Source of the DNA: Bradyrhizobium sp. LMTR 3
GTDB lineage: Bacteria; Pseudomonadota; Alphaproteobacteria; Rhizobiales; Xanthobacteraceae
DNA length: 64,000 nucleotides
Assembly (NCBI RefSeq): GCF_001693485.1
Contig: NZ_MAXC01000053.1
Location: 248,001 to 312,000 of the forward strand
Direction of reading: 5' to 3'
In this document: positions 42,888 through 52,290 of the stretch, one piece after another
Numbering within the stretch: the stretch's first letter is position 1
Layout of the letters: each line of letters begins with the position of its first letter
Notes under the pieces: generated by a model
What the model was told of the DNA's origin: nothing
Database searches by the model: none
Seen by the model: the letters and a program-made list of their open reading frames with translations, nothing else
Translations under genes and position numbers: made by a program

Positions 42888-44540
42888 TCACCCCAGGTTC
42901 AATTCCCTAAAGAAGTCGTTTCCCTTGTCGTCGATGATGATGAAGGCCGGGAAATCCACCACTTCGATACGCCAGATCGCTTCCATGCCGAGTTCGGGAT
43001 ACTCGACCACCTCGACCTTCTTGATGCAGTGCTCGGCGAGATTGGCCGCAGCTCCGCCGATCGAACCGAGATAGAAGCCGCCGTGCTTCTTGCAGGCCTC
43101 GCGCACCGCGACCGCGCGGTTGCCCTTGGCGACCATCACCATCGAGCCGCCCGCCGCCTGGAACTGGTCGACGAAGGAATCCATCCGCCCCGCCGTGGTC
43201 GGGCCGAACGCACCGGACGCGTAACCATCGGGCGTCTTGGCGGGGCCGGCGTAATACACTGGATGGTTCTTGAAATAGTCCGGCAGCGGCTCACCCTTCT
43301 CCAGCCGCTCGCGCAATTTGGCGTGCGCAGAATCACGCGCGACGATCATGGTACCGGTCATCGAGACCCGCGTCTTGATCGGATAATTCGACAGCGTCGC
43401 CAAAATCTCCTTCATCGGCTGGTTGAGGTCGATCTTGACGACCTCGCCGCCGAGCGACTGCTCGACCGCGGGCAGATACTGCGCCGGGTTGTGCTCGAGC
43501 TCTTCGAGGTAGACGCCATCCTTGGTGATCTTACCGAGCACCTGGCGGTCGGCCGAACAGGAGACGCCGAGCCCGATCGGGAGCGAGGCGCCATGGCGCG
43601 GCATCCGGATCACGCGCACGTCGTGGCAGAAATATTTGCCGCCGAACTGCGCGCCGACGCCGAGCGACTGCGTCATCTTCAGGATTTCCTGCTCCATTTC
43701 GACGTCACGGAACGCATTGCCGTCGGCCGAGCCGTGGGTCGGCAGCGCATCGAGATAGCGCGCGGACGCGAGCTTCACCGTCTTCATGCAAAGCTCGGCC
43801 GAGGTGCCGCCGATGACGATGGCGAGGTGATAGGGCGGGCACGCCGCGGTGCCGAGCGTGAGCACCTTCTCCTTCAAAAACGCCAGCAGCCGATCTTTGG
43901 TCAGAACCGACGGCGTCGCCTGAAACAGAAAGCTCTTGTTGGCGGAACCGCCACCCTTGGCCATGAACATGAATTTATAGGCGTCGTCACCCTCGGCGTA
44001 GATCTCGCACTGCGCCGGCATGTTGTTGGCGGTGTTCTTTTCCTCATACATCGACAAGGGTGCGACCTGCGAATAGCGCAGGTTCCGACGCAGGTAGGCG
44101 TCGCGCGCACCTTCCGAGAGCGCCGCCTCGTCGTCGCCATCGGTGATGACGTTGCAGCCCTTCTTGCCCATGATGATCGCGGTGCCGGTATCCTGGCACA
44201 TCGGCAGCACGCCGCCGGCGGCGATGTTGGCGTTCTTGAGGAAGTCGAAGGCGACGAACTTGTCGTTGTCGCTGGCCTCCTTGTCTTCCAGGATCGAGCG
44301 CAACTGCTTCAGGTGGCCGGGCCGCAGGTAGTGGTTGATATCGCCGAAGGCAGCCTCCGACAGCGCCCGCAACGCCTCGCGCGACACCACCAGCATGTCC
44401 TTGCCGAGCACCTTCTCGACCCGCACGCCCTCGGACGTGATCTTCTTATAGGGCGTGGTGTCCGGCCCCAGCGGAAACAGCGGCGTGTGTTTGTAGGGCG
44501 GAACGGGTTTCTGGTCGGGAAATGCGGTCGGGGCGTTCAT
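42888..44540 (-). CDS. fumA: Class I fumarate hydratase
   Basis: A 550-residue iron-sulfur fumarase that interconverts fumarate and malate in the TCA cycle. The three cluster cysteines are visible in PMCQDTGTAI, GTAACPPYH and GVSCSADRQ, and the C-terminal beta domain holds TTAGRMDSFVDQF and the GSIGGAAANLAEHCI loop. The length is normal. It is oxygen-sensitive in most organisms; a class II enzyme elsewhere in the genome is likely. Confidence 0.93.
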   Translation of the reverse strand: MNAPTAFPDQKPVPPYKHTPLFPLGPDTTPYKKITSEGVRVEKVLGKDMLVVSREALRALSEAAFGDINHYLRPGHLKQLRSILEDKEASDNDKFVAFDFLKNANIAAGGVLPMCQDTGTAIIMGKKGCNVITDGDDEAALSEGARDAYLRRNLRYSQVAPLSMYEEKNTANNMPAQCEIYAEGDDAYKFMFMAKGGGSANKSFLFQATPSVLTKDRLLAFLKEKVLTLGTAACPPYHLAIVIGGTSAELCMKTVKLASARYLDALPTHGSADGNAFRDVEMEQEILKMTQSLGVGAQFGGKYFCHDVRVIRMPRHGASLPIGLGVSCSADRQVLGKITKDGVYLEELEHNPAQYLPAVEQSLGGEVVKIDLNQPMKEILATLSNYPIKTRVSMTGTMIVARDSAHAKLRERLEKGEPLPDYFKNHPVYYAGPAKTPDGYASGAFGPTTAGRMDSFVDQFQAAGGSMVMVAKGNRAVAVREACKKHGGFYLGSIGGAAANLAEHCIKKVEVVEYPELGMEAIWRIEVVDFPAFIIIDDKGNDFFRELNLG

Positions 44541-44728
44541 GTCGATATCTCGGGTTGGAGCCGGCGGCAGCCAGAACGGCGCCGCAGCGATAGACCCGTT
44601 CTAAGCATTTTTCGAACAAAAGGAAGGTTTTGCTGGCCCCGCCAGACGAGGCCGAAGCCGGGCAATTGCAGCCGCCAATCGGCGATTGAACCGTTCCCGG
44701 CCATCTCCAGACAAACCCGAGATTTCCG

Positions 44729-45307
44729 ATGGTCCCTGAACCGATTGCGACTGTAATGAACTCCGCCACCACATTGCCTGACGCAGCTTCAGTCCAACCG
44801 CGTCCCCTGCGCCTGCTCGGGCTTTATCTGTTTCTGATCATCATTGCCGCCATCGAGGCCTTCGAAGGGCTCTCGCATTTGCCGATGCTGTTCGGAGATA
44901 CGTCGGAAGTTCCCGGCCCTGGCATCGATGGCGCGATCATCAAGGCGTATGTGGCGAGCCATCCCGTGCTGGCGCTGGCGGCGCTGGGGTTTGCCACAGT
45001 TGGCCGGCTGCATTACGCCGTCATCGCGCTCGGCGCGCTCGTGCTGATGAACTGGCTGAACTACATGCCCTCGGTGGTGCGGCACGGCTTCGACTTCGGC
45101 GGCATCTCGGCCTTCCAGACGCCCGTCCAGGTCGTCGCGTTTCCGCTGATGGCTGCCTGCGCCATCGCGCTCGCCGCACGCAGGGAGCGGCTGGGGCTTG
45201 CCACCCTCCTGGTCAGCATTCCCACGCTGATCGACGTCCTCACCGTGATCGTCAATGTGCTCGGCGTGATCATCTTTGCGATCGGCATCATGATTTACGG
45301 GTTCTGA
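44729..45307 (+). CDS. Hypothetical membrane protein
   Basis: A 192-residue protein with four or five hydrophobic helices (LYLFLIIIAAIEAFEGL; AALGFATVGRLHYAVIALGALVLM; AFPLMAACAIALAA; LIDVLTVIVNVLGVIIFAIGIMIYGF). The start may be 44729 or 44756. No domain recognised. Divergent from the fumarase gene. Confidence 0.65.
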   Translation: MVPEPIATVMNSATTLPDAASVQPRPLRLLGLYLFLIIIAAIEAFEGLSHLPMLFGDTSEVPGPGIDGAIIKAYVASHPVLALAALGFATVGRLHYAVIALGALVLMNWLNYMPSVVRHGFDFGGISAFQTPVQVVAFPLMAACAIALAARRERLGLATLLVSIPTLIDVLTVIVNVLGVIIFAIGIMIYGF

Positions 45308-45391
45308 CACACACCAAGCAAGTTGACTTCCGCGCGCGGCCCTTGCAGGAAATCCGCGCGCGGGTTTCAATATGCGCAAAGGGGCATTCAG

Positions 45392-45868
45392 ATGGCTTTG
45401 GGACCACAATTTCGCCGATCGACCTTGCTTGCTGCCACGCTGGCGCTGGTTGCGACGGTCGACGCATCGCCGGCACACGCCGACCGCTGCGACGATATCG
45501 CCAAGGAATTGAAGAACCAGATCGACGGCCTCAAGATCAGCATCAGTACCGGCAACATGATCTATCTGACGCATCCGGCGGCGAAGGAGCTGTCGCTCGG
45601 CTGCCGCGGCCGCAATTACTCCAACGAGCTCTACGCCAAGACGGACCGCAAGCCGAAGCCGCAATTCTTCGAACTGGTGGCCTCGGCTGGCGCCATCATT
45701 TTCACGATTCCGAAGCCCGACGTTGCGACCGGCTCCTCGCGCTGCATCAAGCGCATGGGCATTCTGCGCGGCGACAAGGTTTCCATGCGCTTCCGCCGGC
45801 TCAACATGGAATGCACGCGCTCCAAGACCGAAGCCTCGATCGTGGTTACCCGCGGCAAGGACGAATAG
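45392..45868 (+). CDS. Secreted hypothetical protein (158 aa)
   Basis: Start chosen at MALGPQFRRSTLLAATLALVATVDASPAHAD, a clear signal peptide with AHA cleavage. The mature part has four cysteines (RCDDIAKELKNQ, LGCRGRNY, SSRCIKRMG, MECTRSKT), likely two disulfides, and LKISISTGNMIYLTHP. Periplasmic; function unknown. Confidence 0.7.
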   Translation: MALGPQFRRSTLLAATLALVATVDASPAHADRCDDIAKELKNQIDGLKISISTGNMIYLTHPAAKELSLGCRGRNYSNELYAKTDRKPKPQFFELVASAGAIIFTIPKPDVATGSSRCIKRMGILRGDKVSMRFRRLNMECTRSKTEASIVVTRGKDE

Positions 45869-46027
45869 GCCCAAGCCGCTCCCGATCCGTCGCATTCTAA
45901 CGATTCCGCGAGGCGTCTGTTCACCATTGAACGGGATTGACGGCGTTGGCGCGGGATTGCCGGGCCGGATTCACCAACCGTTCGTTTCAACCCGGGCAGT
46001 GTGGAGGCAGCCAAAAGGATGCTTCCG

Positions 46028-46213
46028 ATGAATGTCTCTGCTGTCCCCGCAACGGTGGTGGTCAAAGCGCCCGAAGTCCCCGTGTTCAAGGCTCCCGACA
46101 AGACCCCCGACGTGCAGAACGGCGCAGCCGCCGACGGCACCCGCACGCCGAAGCCGACGCTGGTCGCTCCCCTACCGCCGGGTCAGGGAACGCGGATCGA
46201 CCAACTGGCTTGA
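46028..46213 (+). CDS. Small proline-rich hypothetical protein (61 aa)
   Basis: Begins MNVSAVPATVVVKAPEVPVFKAPDKTPD and ends LPPGQGTRIDQLA. Low complexity with repeated alanine-proline. AAAGGATGC lies upstream. The coding evidence is moderate; the sequence around it (45869-46493) has no other gene. Confidence 0.45.
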   Translation: MNVSAVPATVVVKAPEVPVFKAPDKTPDVQNGAAADGTRTPKPTLVAPLPPGQGTRIDQLA

Positions 46214-46493
46214 GCCAACAATCCGGTTGTCGTCACCCGCCAACGGGTCGGCGCGTAGCGCCGCCCGATGACAGGCTCCAGCGGGTGAACCAGTATTCCA
46301 GAGACGTCGCCTTGAGCCGATAGGCCGCGGCGTACTGGACACCTGCCTGAGCCTGTCATCGGGCTCGCCGAAGGCGAGACCTGGTGGCGGGTATGACAGG
46401 CGAAAGAAGCGGGTACCCTTCCCCACCTCGGCGCCGCAAGTTTGCCGAAAAAATGCGCGATCCTGTTGCGCGTGGGGCCAATGGAACCCGCGC

Positions 46494-47168
46494 ATGATCG
46501 CAAAACTTCTGCTGCAGAACACCATCGTCGTCGTCGGCATGGGCGCATTATTGTTCGCCGCGGCGGGTTCGCTGGACTGGCCGGGGGCGTGGGTGATGTT
46601 GATCGTCAGTGCGATCCTCGGCCCTGCCTGCGGGTTGTGGCTTGCCAAGACCGATCCGGCTTTGCTCGCCGAACGCATGCGGCCGAAATTTCAGGCCGAC
46701 CAGCCCGCCGCCGACAAGATATTCATGCTGATATTTGTCGCAGCGCTGCTGATGTGGCTCATCGCAATCGGCCTCGACCGGCGGGCCGATGCCTCCGATG
46801 TTCCGCTGCTGCTGCAGGCGCTCGGCCTTGCGATGTTTTTACTCTCAATCGCGTTCATCATGTGGGTGTTCCGCGAAAATTCGTTTGCCGCTCCGGTCGT
46901 GAAGGTGCAGGCCGCGCGCCACCAACGCGTGATCTCGAGCGGACCCTACGCCTTCATTCGTCATCCCATGTACAGCGCCGTCATGCTGTACTTCATCGGA
47001 ATACCGCTGCTCCTCGGATCGTGGTGGGGCGTGGCGTTCGCGCCGCTATTCGCCGTGCTGTTCGCCATCCGCGCCCGCATCGAGGAGCGCGCATTGGTCG
47101 AAGGGCTTCCGGGCTATGCTGACTACGCCGCCCGCGTGCGCTATCGTCTGGTGCCTGGAATTTGGTGA
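46494..47168 (+). CDS. Isoprenylcysteine carboxyl-methyltransferase-family membrane protein
   Basis: A 224-residue membrane protein with four or five helices and the C-terminal ICMT/PEMT signature: SSGPYAFIRHPMYSAVMLYFIGIPLLLGS followed by RARIEERALVEGLPGYADYA. Bacterial members methylate lipids or small molecules; the substrate is unknown. The next gene starts 16 bp downstream. Confidence 0.85.
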   Translation: MIAKLLLQNTIVVVGMGALLFAAAGSLDWPGAWVMLIVSAILGPACGLWLAKTDPALLAERMRPKFQADQPAADKIFMLIFVAALLMWLIAIGLDRRADASDVPLLLQALGLAMFLLSIAFIMWVFRENSFAAPVVKVQAARHQRVISSGPYAFIRHPMYSAVMLYFIGIPLLLGSWWGVAFAPLFAVLFAIRARIEERALVEGLPGYADYAARVRYRLVPGIW

Positions 47169-47184
47169 GAAGGATGACGGAGAG

Positions 47185-47544
47185 ATGCCCGACAGCAAGA
47201 CCTATACCGGCGGCTGCCATTGCGGGCAGGTACGCTTCGAATGCACCACCGATCTGGCGATGGTGACCGCCTGCAACTGCTCGATCTGCACCAAGAAGGG
47301 GCTGCATTTCACCTTCCTCGACCCGAAGAGCTTTCATCTCCGCGCCGGCGAGGAAAATCTGAAAGAGTATCTCTTCAACAAGCACGCGATCCACCACCAG
47401 CTCTGCGTCGATTGCGGCGTCGACGTCTTCGCACGCGGCAAGAAGCCCGACGGCACCGACGTGGTGGCGGTCAATGTGAGCTGCTTCGACGGCATCGAGC
47501 TGTCGAAGTTGAAGATGACGCCGGTGGATGGGAGGAACATGTGA
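47185..47544 (+). CDS. GFA-family (glutathione-dependent formaldehyde-activating enzyme-like) protein
   Basis: A 119-residue zinc-binding beta protein. Cysteine motifs are those of the family: GGCHCGQVRF, CNCSICTKKG and LCVDCGVDVF. The name reflects a homologue proposed to aid glutathione-formaldehyde adduct formation; most members have no proven reaction. Start at 47185 places the first motif correctly. Confidence 0.85.
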   Translation: MPDSKTYTGGCHCGQVRFECTTDLAMVTACNCSICTKKGLHFTFLDPKSFHLRAGEENLKEYLFNKHAIHHQLCVDCGVDVFARGKKPDGTDVVAVNVSCFDGIELSKLKMTPVDGRNM

Positions 47545-47555
47545 TCATGAGCACC

Positions 47556-47679
47556 GTCATTCCGGGATGGTCAGCAAGGACCAGACCTCAGATGCGCAAT
47601 TGCGCATTGGGGAATCTCGAGATTCTCAGGTGCGCAAGGGCGCCCCGTAGTTCGATGCTACGCATGGCCCCGGAATGAC
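47556..47679. repeat. Bradyrhizobial intergenic palindromic repeat, copy 2
   Basis: Ends GTCATTCCGGGATGGTC and CCCCGGAATGAC, with GGAATCTCGAGATTC and GGGCGCCCCGTAG in the interior. It is the same element as 33410-33512 in reverse orientation and lies between the convergent GFA and GST genes. Confidence 0.8.
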
Positions 47680-47683
47680 AACA

Positions 47684-48391
47684 TCAGCCATCCAGCACCT
47701 TGTACCTCCGGAAAATCCCGTCCTCGTTGAATTCAATCCTTCGATCGCTCGCCAGATACGCCTTGATGTTCGGCCTCGCTGCCACCCTGCCGCGGAGCTC
47801 GACCAAGCCGGGAATCTCCGGTTCAAATGCCTTCATCCGGTTCGGGAATGCATAGCGAAGGCCTTCGACGATCTGAAACAGCGACAGGTCGACATAGGTC
47901 AGGCGGCGGCCGGTGACATAGGTCCCGCCATTGGCCTGCAGCAGATCTTCGAAATAGCCGAGATATTTCGGCACGCGCGCCTTCCAGAATTCATCGGTGC
48001 GTTTCTTCGCCGGGGCCTTCTGCTCCTCGTAGTAGAGCGAGGGACCGAGCGGATGATGGGTGTCGTGGACTTCCAGCACCAGATCCGCAATCGTGAGCTG
48101 TAGTTGGTGCACCCATAGTCTGCCGGCTTCCGTCTTCGGCGCCAGCCCATGCCGTGATCCGAGATAGAGCAGGATGTTGGCCGTCTGCCCGATCACGAGC
48201 TTTCCGGCTTTCAGGAACGGCGGCGCGAAGGGCGGCGTTCCCTTCCCCGCCTCCATCATGCGTGTCATCGCCGCCATGCCGTTGCCGTGGCGCGCCACGT
48301 CGGTATAGCCGGCGCCCGCCTCTTCCAGCGCGAGACGGACGTATTCGCCGCGGCCTTGAATCATTGGCCAGTAGTAGAGCTCGTAAGGCAT
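47684..48391 (-). CDS. Glutathione S-transferase-family protein
   Basis: A 235-residue protein. The thioredoxin-fold N-terminus (MPYELYYWPMIQGRGEYVRLALEEAG) and the GQTANILLYLGSRHGLAP GSH-binding region with the following all-helical C-terminal domain are typical of sigma-like GST. It likely conjugates or reduces glutathione-dependent substrates. No partner gene is evident. Confidence 0.85.
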   Translation of the reverse strand: MPYELYYWPMIQGRGEYVRLALEEAGAGYTDVARHGNGMAAMTRMMEAGKGTPPFAPPFLKAGKLVIGQTANILLYLGSRHGLAPKTEAGRLWVHQLQLTIADLVLEVHDTHHPLGPSLYYEEQKAPAKKRTDEFWKARVPKYLGYFEDLLQANGGTYVTGRRLTYVDLSLFQIVEGLRYAFPNRMKAFEPEIPGLVELRGRVAARPNIKAYLASDRRIEFNEDGIFRRYKVLDG

Positions 48392-48595
48392 CGATCACAC
48401 CTCCGCTGCCGGTTTGACCGACCTAACAAATCATCCTGCGCTTCGTTCGTCACCCAACCGCGGCATCCGCGCGACCGTGCGGGATGGAACGCCTCGCGCA
48501 GATCTCCACAGGTCCGAATCTGTCCGAATGCGAGCTGGCGTGTTAGGTTGCTCCCGTTTGAAGCGTCGGTTTTCACAATACCACAGGAGAATGTG

Positions 48596-48979
48596 ATGGC
48601 GGACAACAAGAAGAAGCGCGGCGGAGCCGATCGCGGGCTGATCGCGTTGAGCGAGCCTTACGAGGTCGCCTATTGGTCGAAGAAGTTCAAGGTCACGCCC
48701 GCCAAACTGAAAGCCGCCGTCAGCAAAGCAGGACGCTCCGCAAAAAACGTCGAAGCTTACTTCAAGCTGCAGAAGCACAAGGCTGCCGACAGGGCACGGA
48801 TCGCGGTGAGCCAGCCCTATGAGGTCAGCTACTGGTCAAAGAAATTCAAGGTCACGCCGGCCAGACTGAAGGCCGCGATCAAGGCCGTCGGGCATTCGTC
48901 GAAGGCGGTCGGCGCACATCTCGCCAAGCGCAAGGCGCCAAAGAAAGCGAAGAGGAGCGCAAAGAAAAGGGCCGCCTAG
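48596..48979 (+). CDS. Two-copy DUF3606 protein with lysine-rich tail
   Basis: A 127-residue protein; ATG at 48596 after CACAGGAGAATGTG. It carries two near-identical units around YEVAYWSKKFKVTPAKLKAAV (residues 22-42) and YEVSYWSKKFKVTPARLKAAI (residues 76-96), each the DUF3606 pattern, and ends in a basic tail (KRKAPKKAKRSAKKRAA). It is small, basic and probably nucleic-acid-binding; often induced in stress, but that is inference. Confidence 0.85.
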   Translation: MADNKKKRGGADRGLIALSEPYEVAYWSKKFKVTPAKLKAAVSKAGRSAKNVEAYFKLQKHKAADRARIAVSQPYEVSYWSKKFKVTPARLKAAIKAVGHSSKAVGAHLAKRKAPKKAKRSAKKRAA

Positions 48980-49162
48980 CGACTCGCCTGGGCGTGTCGT
49001 CGACCAGGGCGACGGCGACTGAGCGGCGTCTTAGTAGCCGCAGGTGCTACGGCGCGGCGCTACGTGAGCCTATGGGCGGGGCCGATCATCAGTCGGGCAT
49101 TCGCGCGACCCGTTGGCTCGATCCGATACGCTCGTCAGTTATCGGATCGGCCGCAAATGGTC

Positions 49163-49438
49163 TCAATCATCATCATCGTCACGGTGCCAGCGGCGCATGG
49201 GGCCGTAACGTTCGCGAACGGCGTTACGCATGTATGTCGGTCGTCCGCGATCAGCGTCGATGCGAACGCTGGGCCGCTGATAAATTGTCCGTCCACGGCC
49301 GTCATCGGTAGTGATTGTATCGACGCGGGTGTGAACGCCATTCGACGAGTTGGAGCTGGAATTCGACGACGTGTTGCCGGCCAGCGCCAGCGGCGTTGTC
49401 AAGACGGAAAAAACCAACGCGACAAGGACTCGTTTCAT
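49163..49438 (-). CDS. Small secreted Ser/Asn-rich protein (91 aa)
   Basis: Start chosen at MKRVLVALVFSVLTTPLALAGN, a signal peptide. The mature part is rich in serine and asparagine, then contains VRIDADRGRPTYMRNAVRERYGP and ends DDDDD. No family recognised. The 190 bases before it (48980-49162) contain nothing. Confidence 0.55.
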   Translation of the reverse strand: MKRVLVALVFSVLTTPLALAGNTSSNSSSNSSNGVHTRVDTITTDDGRGRTIYQRPSVRIDADRGRPTYMRNAVRERYGPMRRWHRDDDDD

Positions 49439-49684
49439 TGCAAGGCCTCCGAATGCCGATTGGCAACTCGCCAAACACTCAGGAGTTCCGCAATCGACCC
49501 TGCCAAAACCTATGTCGATTAATTGCTTCCCGCGCGCGCAACCCCGGGCGAGCATGATGGAAGACGCAGCAAGCGCCAAATGACGATCTTGCCAGGGCGG
49601 ACGCGGGGATTTGCGGGAAACCGATCAGGGCGGTTTCGCGATCGAGCTTTGCCGCCCAAACGGCGGCGCAGGGGGAGAGTTTTC

Positions 49685-50686
49685 ATGCACCGGAACGCAA
49701 TCAGCCGCATCACCGCGCTAGCCGGCTACGCCGCAATTTCCTGTCTGGCTGTCGGATCAAACGGCGCTTCGGCCGCAGAACTGCTCAAGGCTCGCCTTGC
49801 GCAAAACCTGGCACCCATCTCTGCCCTTGCGATCGTCGCCAAGTCAAAAGGGATCTTCGAAAAGCATGGGCTCGACATTACGGTTTCCAATTTCACGTCC
49901 GGCAAGCAGTGCCTGGACACTGTGGTTGGCGGCGGCGCCGACATTGCGACGACGGCCGAGGCGCCGGTCACCGCCGCCGCCATGGCTAACCAGCCGATCG
50001 CCTTTGTGGCCGGAATGGAATACTCGGACCTAAAGACGGTCGTGGCGGCAAAGTCCGGCATCAAGAGCAAGGCCGATCTTCGCGGCAAGAAGATCGCCTT
50101 TACTGCCGGCACCGGCAGCGAAGTCTATACCGCGACGCTGCTGAAATCGGCGGGGCTGACACCCAACGACGTTACGCTGGTGAATTTGCGGCCGCAGGAA
50201 ATGCTGCCGGCGCTGGCGGCCGGCAGCATCGATGCGTTCGACACCTGGGAGCCCCATATCGCCAACGCCAAGAAGGCGCTCGGAGCAGCCGCCGTCGAAC
50301 TCGACACGAAGGGTACCTACTCCGAGACCTTCAATATCGTCGTCATGCGTGCCTATCTCGATGCCAACCCGGCCCTCGTCAAAAGATTCATCGCGGCGCT
50401 GATCGAAGCCGAGACCTGGGTCAAGGCAAACCCGAATGATGCGATCGCGACGGTGGCGGATGCCGTCGGCATGAAGCGCGACGACCTTCAGCCGATCTGG
50501 TCCGACTACGTGCACCGCGTGCGGATCGATGACAGGCTAATTGAAATCCTGAAAACCCACGCCACGTGGCGTCTCGCTAGCGGCAATCATCCGCCGGGCG
50601 CTGTGATGCCGGACTTCAGCAAGGTGATCGTTTCGGAGCCGTTGAAGGGCCTCGACCCCGCACGCGTCACTGTCACGTCGAAATAG
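49685..50686 (+). CDS. NitT/TauT-family substrate-binding protein
   Basis: A 333-residue periplasmic protein with a signal peptide (MHRNAISRITALAGYAAISCLAVGS). Typical features are KGIFEKHGLDITVSNFTSGKQ, GGGADIATTAEAPVTAAAM, LRGKKIAFTAGTGSEVYTATLLKSAGL and DAFDTWEPH. It delivers a small anion (taurine, sulfonate, nitrate or an amide-like compound) to the permease encoded 11 bp later. The downstream amidase suggests a nitrogen compound; unproven. Confidence 0.9.
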   Translation: MHRNAISRITALAGYAAISCLAVGSNGASAAELLKARLAQNLAPISALAIVAKSKGIFEKHGLDITVSNFTSGKQCLDTVVGGGADIATTAEAPVTAAAMANQPIAFVAGMEYSDLKTVVAAKSGIKSKADLRGKKIAFTAGTGSEVYTATLLKSAGLTPNDVTLVNLRPQEMLPALAAGSIDAFDTWEPHIANAKKALGAAAVELDTKGTYSETFNIVVMRAYLDANPALVKRFIAALIEAETWVKANPNDAIATVADAVGMKRDDLQPIWSDYVHRVRIDDRLIEILKTHATWRLASGNHPPGAVMPDFSKVIVSEPLKGLDPARVTVTSK

Positions 50687-50697
50687 GATATTCGTCC

Positions 50698-51501
50698 ATG
50701 AAGCATGACGGCGCCTTGAGGGCCCACGAAGATGGCGGCGAACGTGCCCGCGCGCGCTCGGATGCCGGTCGCTTGCAGCGGCTCAATATCCTGATCGGCG
50801 TGCTTTCCATCCCGTTGTTCGTCCTGCTCTGGGAACTGATCGCGCGGTCCGGCATCGTCAACATCGTGCTGTTTCCGCCCCCGTCAGTCGTCGCGGTTGC
50901 CATCGTCGAATGGATGCGCAGCGGACAATTTTTCCTCGACCTGACGGCCAGCCTTTACCGGGTGACGACCGGCTTCACGGCGGGAGCGGCGCTCGGGATC
51001 TTCCTGGGAATCATGACCGGTCAATTCCCGATCGTTTCGAGCCTGCTGTCGCCGTTGTTCCACATCCTGCGCCCGATCCCGCCGATCGCATTTGTGCCGA
51101 TCGTCGTCCTCTGGTTCGGCCTCTCGGAGACCGGCAAACTATTCCTCGTGGTGTGGGGCGTGTTTTTCACGGTGTGGCTCTCCACGCATATCGGCGTACA
51201 GAAGGTGGATCGCGGCCTGATCCGGGCCGCATTGATGTTGGGCACGCCGCGGCGCCAAATGCTGCAGGAGATCGTTCTGTTGGGAGCATTGCCCTACATC
51301 GTGGTCGGATTGCGCACCGCCGTCAGCATCGCCTTCTACACCCTCGTGGCGGCCGAACTTGCCGGCACATTCGCCGGCATCGTCTACCGGATCGAGATCG
51401 CGCAGCAGAATCTGCAAACCGGCCAGGTGATGGGCGGTCTTGCCGCGCTCGGGCTCATATCATTCGTGGCCGACCGAATGTTTGCAGCCCTTGCCGTTTG
51501 A
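50698..51501 (+). CDS. NitT/TauT-family ABC permease
   Basis: A 267-residue inner-membrane permease with six hydrophobic helices. The EAA-like loop GLIRAALMLGTPRRQMLQEIVLLGALPYIVVGL and the earlier LLSPLFHILRPIPPIAFVPIVVLWFGLSE are characteristic. The C-terminus is slightly short, stopping at DRMFAALAV where related proteins run a little further; the ATPase frame begins inside it, consistent with a small deletion at the junction. Confidence 0.88.
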   Translation: MKHDGALRAHEDGGERARARSDAGRLQRLNILIGVLSIPLFVLLWELIARSGIVNIVLFPPPSVVAVAIVEWMRSGQFFLDLTASLYRVTTGFTAGAALGIFLGIMTGQFPIVSSLLSPLFHILRPIPPIAFVPIVVLWFGLSETGKLFLVVWGVFFTVWLSTHIGVQKVDRGLIRAALMLGTPRRQMLQEIVLLGALPYIVVGLRTAVSIAFYTLVAAELAGTFAGIVYRIEIAQQNLQTGQVMGGLAALGLISFVADRMFAALAV

Positions 51502-52249
51502 CGCCAAGCGCGGCCAGCTAATCGCAGTGGACCGGGTTTCGTTCGACGTGCCGCAGGGTGAATTCGTGTGCATCGTCGGACCGTCGGGATGCGGAAAGTC
51601 GACCGTGCTCAATACGATTGCGGGACTCGAAGTTCCGTTTGAAGGCAGTGTCCTGGTGGACGGCTCGCCAGTACATCGTCCGCGCCCCGAAGTCGGCATG
51701 GTGTTTCAGCAGCCGCATTTGTTCCCATGGAAATCTGTCCGGCGGAACATCGCCCATGGTCCGCGAATGCTCGGAAAATCGGTGCAAGAAGCCAACGCGA
51801 TTGCAGATGATCTGATCGCGATGGTCGGACTCAAGCGCTTTGCCGACGCGTTTCCGAACACGCTTTCCGGCGGCATGCAGCAGCGCGTCGCCATCGCGCG
51901 AGCGCTCGCAAACCAGCCGCGAGTGCTTCTGATGGACGAGCCCTTCGGAGCCCTCGACGCGCAGACCAGAGCGGTGATGCAGGACAATTTGCTGGAGCTG
52001 CGCGACAGGATCAAGGCGACGATTGTGTTCGTCACCCATGACATTGACGAGGCGATTGTCCTGGCCGACCGTGTCCTGATCATGAGCGCCGGACCGGGAC
52101 GCATTCTTCGCCAGCTCGATGTCGATCTCCCGCGACCGCGATCGAACGCGATATTGCTCGAGCCGTCCTATCTCGCACTCAAGAAGGACTGCCTCGAGGT
52201 CATCCGCGCCGAGGGATTGCGCGCATTCCGCCAGTCGGACGAACCTTGA
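51440..52249 (+). CDS. NitT/TauT-family ABC ATPase, N-terminus abnormal
   Basis: Walker A GPSGCGKSTVLN, Q-loop MVFQQPHLFPWK, signature LSGGMQQRVAIARAL, Walker B VLLMDEPFGALDAQT and FVTHDIDEAIVLADRV are intact. The family's usual first 10-15 residues are absent: before PFDAKRGQL the only in-frame starts lie inside the permease gene (51440, or TTG at 51482). A deletion joining the two genes is probable, with uncertain effect on expression. Confidence 0.82.
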   Translation: MPRSGSYHSWPTECLQPLPFDAKRGQLIAVDRVSFDVPQGEFVCIVGPSGCGKSTVLNTIAGLEVPFEGSVLVDGSPVHRPRPEVGMVFQQPHLFPWKSVRRNIAHGPRMLGKSVQEANAIADDLIAMVGLKRFADAFPNTLSGGMQQRVAIARALANQPRVLLMDEPFGALDAQTRAVMQDNLLELRDRIKATIVFVTHDIDEAIVLADRVLIMSAGPGRILRQLDVDLPRPRSNAILLEPSYLALKKDCLEVIRAEGLRAFRQSDEP

Positions 52250-52290
52250 AATCCGTTCAGTTCACGCCGCACGCTGGCTTGGCATGATCC

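Noticed and set aside
42489..44756. Long plus-strand ORF of 755 codons over the fumarase
   Set aside because: It is a GC-rich antisense shadow; the fumarase in the other strand has full family motifs.
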